This document shows, in pieces, positions 14,106 to 17,458 of a stretch of DNA of 17,458 nt. The notes beneath the pieces were generated by a model, which did not search any database, was not told where the DNA came from, and saw only the letters and a program-made list of their open reading frames with translations. Both the position numbers and the translations under genes were made by a program. Every line of letters starts with the position of its first letter. The first letter of the stretch is position 1. The stretch is from OMII01 sp044347025. GTDB lineage: Bacteria > Bdellovibrionota_C > UBA2361 > OMII01. Location: NCBI GenBank assembly GCA_044347025.1, contig JBIIYC010000041.1, positions 1-17,458 on the forward strand. Reading direction: 5' to 3'.

Positions 14106-15236
14106 ATGAATACAGCAGAGAATCTTAAGATGGAAGCACATGCCGTACCTCAGGCTCCGCATAATACAGATGATGTGTCCGCGAAGATTCTTGAGATCGC
14201 GCGCCGAGGGGGATTGTACGAGCTCGGCGAAGCGTACATGCGAGGTGAGTGGGAGACAGAAAACCTGACGAACCTGCTGTATCGGCTCTTTACACAGGAT
14301 CCTTCTTTAGGGATCCAATTTTCGAAAACAAGCCCTCGCTTTCTCTCGTATGTTATTTTGGATCGTCTTTGGAATGCGCAGGTTGGAGATGGCGCATACG
14401 AAGTGGCTCGAAAGCACTATGATCTCGGAAATGATCTTTTTGCCACCATGCTGGATTCCGACACGATGACCTATACGTGTGGATACTGGGCAAAAGCGAA
14501 ATCGCTAAGTGAAGCTCAGATCGCAAAAATTGATCTCCTCTGCCGTAAGCTCGGGCTGCAGCCGGGTATGCGTGTCCTCGATATTGGATGTGGCTGGGGG
14601 AACTTTGCCCAGTATGCGGCCTCTACGTACGGCGTCTCTGTAGTTGGGCTCACCGTATCAAAGGAGCAAGCGGCGCTTGCGCGAGAACGGTGTGCCGGGC
14701 TCGATGTGTCGATAGTGCTTGAGGACTATCAGAAGTATTCGGGTAGTTTTGACCGCATTGTGTCGATAGAGATGATCGAAGCGGTCGGGCGCAAGAATAT
14801 TCCTACGTATTTTAGCATGGTGGAGCGATGCTTGAAGCCGAATGGACTTTTTGGCTTGCAGGTTATCTCGGCAGAGAGCTTCTCAACGTATTCTGCAGCG
14901 AGCCTCGATCAGTACATCTTGTGGTTGCAAAAACGGATCTTTCCGAATGGCTACCTGCCTACGTTCCCGCAGTTGATAGCCCCGGCTCGAGGGACAATGG
15001 TTATCGAGGACCTTCACAACTTCTCGGCTGATTACGCGCTGACTCTGCGAGCGTGGGCAGAAAAGTTTGAGGCAGGGTGGCCTTCGCTCCAGGATAAGTA
15101 CGGAGAGCCCTTCCGAAAGATGTGGTTGTACTACCTGAATGGATGCGAGGCGCTTTTTCAAGCTCGAATGGTTCAGCTGTATCAGATCGTATACTCGAAG
15201 GGGGGCGTGCGAGGCGGATACGTGAGTGTGCGATAG
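14106..15236 (+). CDS. Cyclopropane-fatty-acid-synthase family methyltransferase
   Basis: The enzyme transfers methyl from S-adenosylmethionine to an unsaturated acyl chain of a membrane lipid. The 376-residue length is close to E. coli Cfa (382). HYDLGNDLF and the SAM motif DIGCGWG (159-165) are present. Compared with E. coli Cfa, Cys139 (here C125), Glu239 (E225), Ile268 (I254) and the Tyr pair at 342-343 are kept. His266 is Gln252, and the FEHVG motif reads IEAVG (225 E, 226 A). In Cfa, His266 helps hold the bicarbonate used to remove a proton. These changes occur, as far as I remember, in the UfaM/UfaA1-like methyltransferases that sit beside DUF1365, so a methylated or furan-type product is as likely as a cyclopropane. 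AGGAG at 14088-14092 is 13 bases from the start. Eleven bases overlap the porin gene. Confidence 0.9.
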   Translation: MNTAENLKMEAHAVPQAPHNTDDVSAKILEIARRGGLYELGEAYMRGEWETENLTNLLYRLFTQDPSLGIQFSKTSPRFLSYVILDRLWNAQVGDGAYEVARKHYDLGNDLFATMLDSDTMTYTCGYWAKAKSLSEAQIAKIDLLCRKLGLQPGMRVLDIGCGWGNFAQYAASTYGVSVVGLTVSKEQAALARERCAGLDVSIVLEDYQKYSGSFDRIVSIEMIEAVGRKNIPTYFSMVERCLKPNGLFGLQVISAESFSTYSAASLDQYILWLQKRIFPNGYLPTFPQLIAPARGTMVIEDLHNFSADYALTLRAWAEKFEAGWPSLQDKYGEPFRKMWLYYLNGCEALFQARMVQLYQIVYSKGGVRGGYVSVR

Positions 15237-16545
15237 AGCGGTATTTGCGAGCGTCTGGGCCGGTATTCACAGAGAATCTGTCCGCGGACGCGGGGACCGT
15301 TGGGCGCAAGTTCTGCAGTGGATGGGCGTTGTTGGTCTCGCTCTCGTCACCACTTTCGTTTCCCGAGCTGCAGTTGCGCAGAGTCCACCATTAGGCATAA
15401 CAGACCGTATCAAGGCGCCGGTGCCGAGCACACCTGAACCTTCTCTGACCTCCAAAGAGGCGACCGGTACTAGCGTTGCTGATAGACTTGAACATCTTGG
15501 ACGGGTGTACAAGAACGACCAGAATCCGACGGTACAAGAGGTGTGGCTTCTTGGGCGCTATCAGGGCCAGTACCACTGGACAGAGGCGAATACCGGCTCT
15601 AGCGATGGGTATGAGACTCGTCGGTTTCGTTTGGGTGCTCAGGCCAAGATGATCAAACACCTGACGCTCCATGCCCAAATGGTGAGCGGCAGTAATATCG
15701 ATCCTTTTTACAACGGATTCACCGAACTGTGGGCGGAATGGCAGTTTTCTCCGGAGATAGCGCTTTCCATTGGCCAGCAGAAGAATCGATTTACGCATGA
15801 TCGCAACGTCTCGAGTCGGTACTTAAACTACCTTGAGCGGGCAATGCTCACCAACATGTTTAATGTCGATTATACCCCAGCCGTAACCCTCAAAGGGACG
15901 GTTGGCCCCGTCACCTACTATACGGGTGCTTTCACGAATGCCACTGGCCGCGATATCGGAGAGGCCTTCGTGGAGTTCGACTCTGGATGGTCTCAGATCA
16001 CGCAGGTCTACTACGACCTCGGTAAACAAGCGAATATGGATAACGTGACCCTCTACGGCTCCTATATTCACAGCGACTACAACCAAAATGCCACCACCAT
16101 GAACTATTTTGAAAATGGTATCTCTGGTGCAGTCATAGTTCACAAAGGAAAGTTCGCCTTGATCAATGAAATTACGGCTGGTTTTGGTAACGACAACGGA
16201 AACGCGGTAGGAATGAATCTACAGCCGAGCTATTTTTTGAATCATAAGTGGCAGATTGTTTCTCGGTATCAGTTGGCTGGCTCAAACGGAGACGAGGGGC
16301 TCAAGCCCCAAAAACGGTATGAGCAACCAGCAGGATTTGAGCAGGGAGACCTGTATCAAGCTGGGTACCTTGGTCTCGATTACTATATCGCCAAACATCG
16401 ACTAAAACTCATGAATGGTATCGAATATTCCAACATGAGTGGACAAGAGGCATGGACAACCAGCCTGATGGTTCGCTTCTACTTCGGGCCACATTCTGGT
16501 GGCGCATTCCCGATGAACAAGATCCTACCGCTCGACTACGATTAA
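15226..16545 (+). CDS. OprO/OprP-like phosphate-selective porin
   Basis: The 439-residue product looks like an outer-membrane beta-barrel of the porin O/P family. It has alternating strands with aromatic girdles throughout (for example ELWAEWQFSPEIALSIGQQKNRFTHD, VTYYTGAFTNATGRD and YQAGYLGLDYYIA). A signal segment ending SRAAVAQ lies at about residues 33-52, after an Arg-rich N-terminal stretch. GTG 15226 has GAGGCGG eight bases upstream and overlaps the methyltransferase stop. The ATG at 15322 would begin the signal core directly but has no clear ribosome binding site or N-terminal positive charge. The last residue is Asp, not the Phe typical of many barrels. The substrate is unknown; OprP-type specificity for phosphate cannot be confirmed by eye. 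Linkage to lipid modification may mean co-transcription. Confidence 0.75.
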   Translation: MCDRAVFASVWAGIHRESVRGRGDRWAQVLQWMGVVGLALVTTFVSRAAVAQSPPLGITDRIKAPVPSTPEPSLTSKEATGTSVADRLEHLGRVYKNDQNPTVQEVWLLGRYQGQYHWTEANTGSSDGYETRRFRLGAQAKMIKHLTLHAQMVSGSNIDPFYNGFTELWAEWQFSPEIALSIGQQKNRFTHDRNVSSRYLNYLERAMLTNMFNVDYTPAVTLKGTVGPVTYYTGAFTNATGRDIGEAFVEFDSGWSQITQVYYDLGKQANMDNVTLYGSYIHSDYNQNATTMNYFENGISGAVIVHKGKFALINEITAGFGNDNGNAVGMNLQPSYFLNHKWQIVSRYQLAGSNGDEGLKPQKRYEQPAGFEQGDLYQAGYLGLDYYIAKHRLKLMNGIEYSNMSGQEAWTTSLMVRFYFGPHSGGAFPMNKILPLDYD

Positions 16546-16591
16546 GCCAGTCGTTGTGCCCGCTCCATATGGAACACCACGGGGTGCTGGC
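16546..16591 (+). terminator. Possible imperfect terminator after the porin gene
   Basis: GCCAG (16546-16550) pairs with CTGGC (16587-16591), and CCCG (16559-16562) with CGGG (16580-16583), around the palindrome TCCATATGGA. GGTTTTC follows a few bases later. The stem is interrupted and the T run is only four long, so the call is tentative. The site lies in the 88-base gap between two converging genes, where a terminator is expected. Confidence 0.25.
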
Positions 16592-16633
16592 ATCGGTTTT
16601 CTCAATCTATCGTCACGAGGAGGCAAAATCGAT

Positions 16634-17458
16634 TTATTCCTCTACAAACCGGCGCAGGCCAGGATCTGGGGATTGCTGCAGATCTCGTAGGGGAACAAAC
16701 GGTTTCTTTCGGTCCTTGTAGGCATTTATGTTGTAGAGCTGGCCGTCGGTCACACCATATCGCTCCACGATGCCGAGCTTTGTCAGCACATCCCCCTTTG
16801 GCTTGCTGTGGAGGAGTGCATCGGCATACGCGAGCACCTTCGTTCGGAGCACCTCGGGCTCTTCGAATAGGCCCTCGATGCGAAAAGAGCCAACACCGCG
16901 AGCGACAAGGTCTGGAAAGAGCGATATTGCGGATTGTGGCACGCCATTAAACATCGTGTTGCGACACTCAGCATCAGGTTTTAGGGGATGTAATGCGCCT
17001 GTTCGATCGCGGAGTTCGACTCGATGCTTTTCGCATGGACGGCCACAATCTCTAAAGCTCGTTCCCGTGCTCAAGAAGGCTGCAAATACGCAGTGCTCCA
17101 TATGAAACGCGGGAATGTACTGATGCGCAGTGATCTCGATCTGCCCCGGGTCGACATGCTCCAAAAGATCAAGAAGCTGTTGACTGTTGAGATCGTAACT
17201 CGGGGTGAATCGCGCTATGCCTTTTTCAGTGAACCACGCTGCAGTTAACGAATTCGAAACATTTAGGCTGAAATCTCCCACCAGAGTAAGGCCAGAGCCC
17301 CGGAAAAATTGGAGAGCGCCGAGGTTCCGCACGAGTACCTCATCGGGGCGAAGGCGCTGAATAACCTTCAAGTGTGCGTTCTCTCCCGGTTTAAGGATGC
17401 GAGTAGTCGCGATACCGACCCGATAGCCCATCGCTCGAACACGTTCAGCAGCCGGTCC
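16634..17458 (-). CDS. U32-family peptidase-like protein, C-terminal part (5' end outside window)
   Basis: The reading frame runs open to the window edge, so the N-terminal part is missing; about 274 residues are visible. It shows the landmarks of the U32/RlhA-type family: a GYRVGIATTRILKPGE stretch, VRNLGALQFF, and a GDFSLNVSNSLTA barrel strand. An EHC followed by DCGRPC and AECRNTMFNG supplies four cysteines that in this family likely bind an iron-sulfur cluster. The protein probably acts on RNA or a small-molecule substrate, like RlhA (23S rRNA C2501 hydroxylation), rather than degrading collagen, but the sequence alone does not decide. The Met at 17431 is internal, since conserved residues continue upstream. 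It converges on the porin gene and is in a separate transcription unit. Confidence 0.85.
   Translation of the reverse strand, partial: GPAAERVRAMGYRVGIATTRILKPGENAHLKVIQRLRPDEVLVRNLGALQFFRGSGLTLVGDFSLNVSNSLTAAWFTEKGIARFTPSYDLNSQQLLDLLEHVDPGQIEITAHQYIPAFHMEHCVFAAFLSTGTSFRDCGRPCEKHRVELRDRTGALHPLKPDAECRNTMFNGVPQSAISLFPDLVARGVGSFRIEGLFEEPEVLRTKVLAYADALLHSKPKGDVLTKLGIVERYGVTDGQLYNINAYKDRKKPFVPLRDLQQSPDPGLRRFVEE

Noticed and set aside
16564..16573. TCCATATGGA as a regulatory palindrome
   Set aside because: Ten-base palindromes of this kind occur often by chance; here it is only the loop region of a possible terminator hairpin.

Overview
The window comes from a flagellated Gram-negative bacterium. 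A type III flagellar export operon fills the first 10.3 kb, and a porin-type outer-membrane protein appears near the end. GC content is moderate (low fifties in the coding sequence I sampled), and GTG and TTG starts are common. The gene order fliL-M-N-O-P-Q-R-flhB-flhA-flhG-fliA resembles that of delta- and gamma-type proteobacteria and Bdellovibrionota-like lineages. I cannot place the organism more precisely from sequence alone.

Region 1 (1-10324, + strand) is the flagellar operon. It starts with an unrecognised ORF that may be cut by the window edge. Next come the stator-associated FliL, the switch proteins FliM and FliN, and the export-gate proteins FliO, FliP, FliQ, FliR, FlhB and FlhA. 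The operon ends with the MinD-like number regulator FlhG, a small two-helix membrane protein and the flagellar sigma factor FliA (sigma-28). Most genes overlap or lie within 30 bases of each other. The exceptions are a 414-base, GC-rich non-coding stretch with several hairpins between fliR and flhB, and about 120 bases before flhG. There is no flhF between flhA and flhG, where it usually lies.

Region 2 (10336-10725, - strand) is a four-helix membrane protein of unknown function that converges on fliA. It is followed by 375 bases without a gene, which carry a sigma-70-like promoter for the next operon.

Region 3 (11101-16545, + strand) is a lipid-modification cassette: a short-chain dehydrogenase, an FAD amine-oxidase-like oxidoreductase, a DUF1365 protein and a cyclopropane-synthase-family methyltransferase. 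The first three are joined by overlapping stops and starts. An overlapping OprO/OprP-like porin gene follows the methyltransferase. The methyltransferase lacks two histidines found in E. coli Cfa (HIS266 and the HIS of FEHVG). This points to a branch that methylates unsaturated acyl chains and may not close a cyclopropane ring. The flanking redox enzymes would then reduce, desaturate or oxidise the product.

Region 4 (16634-17458, - strand) is the C-terminal part of a U32-family peptidase-like protein whose start lies beyond the window.

I found no tRNA, rRNA, CRISPR array, insertion sequence or phage gene. The flagellar genes are ordinary for their families. The least explained parts are the fliR-flhB gap, the small gene between flhG and fliA, the first ORF, and the chemistry of the lipid cassette.
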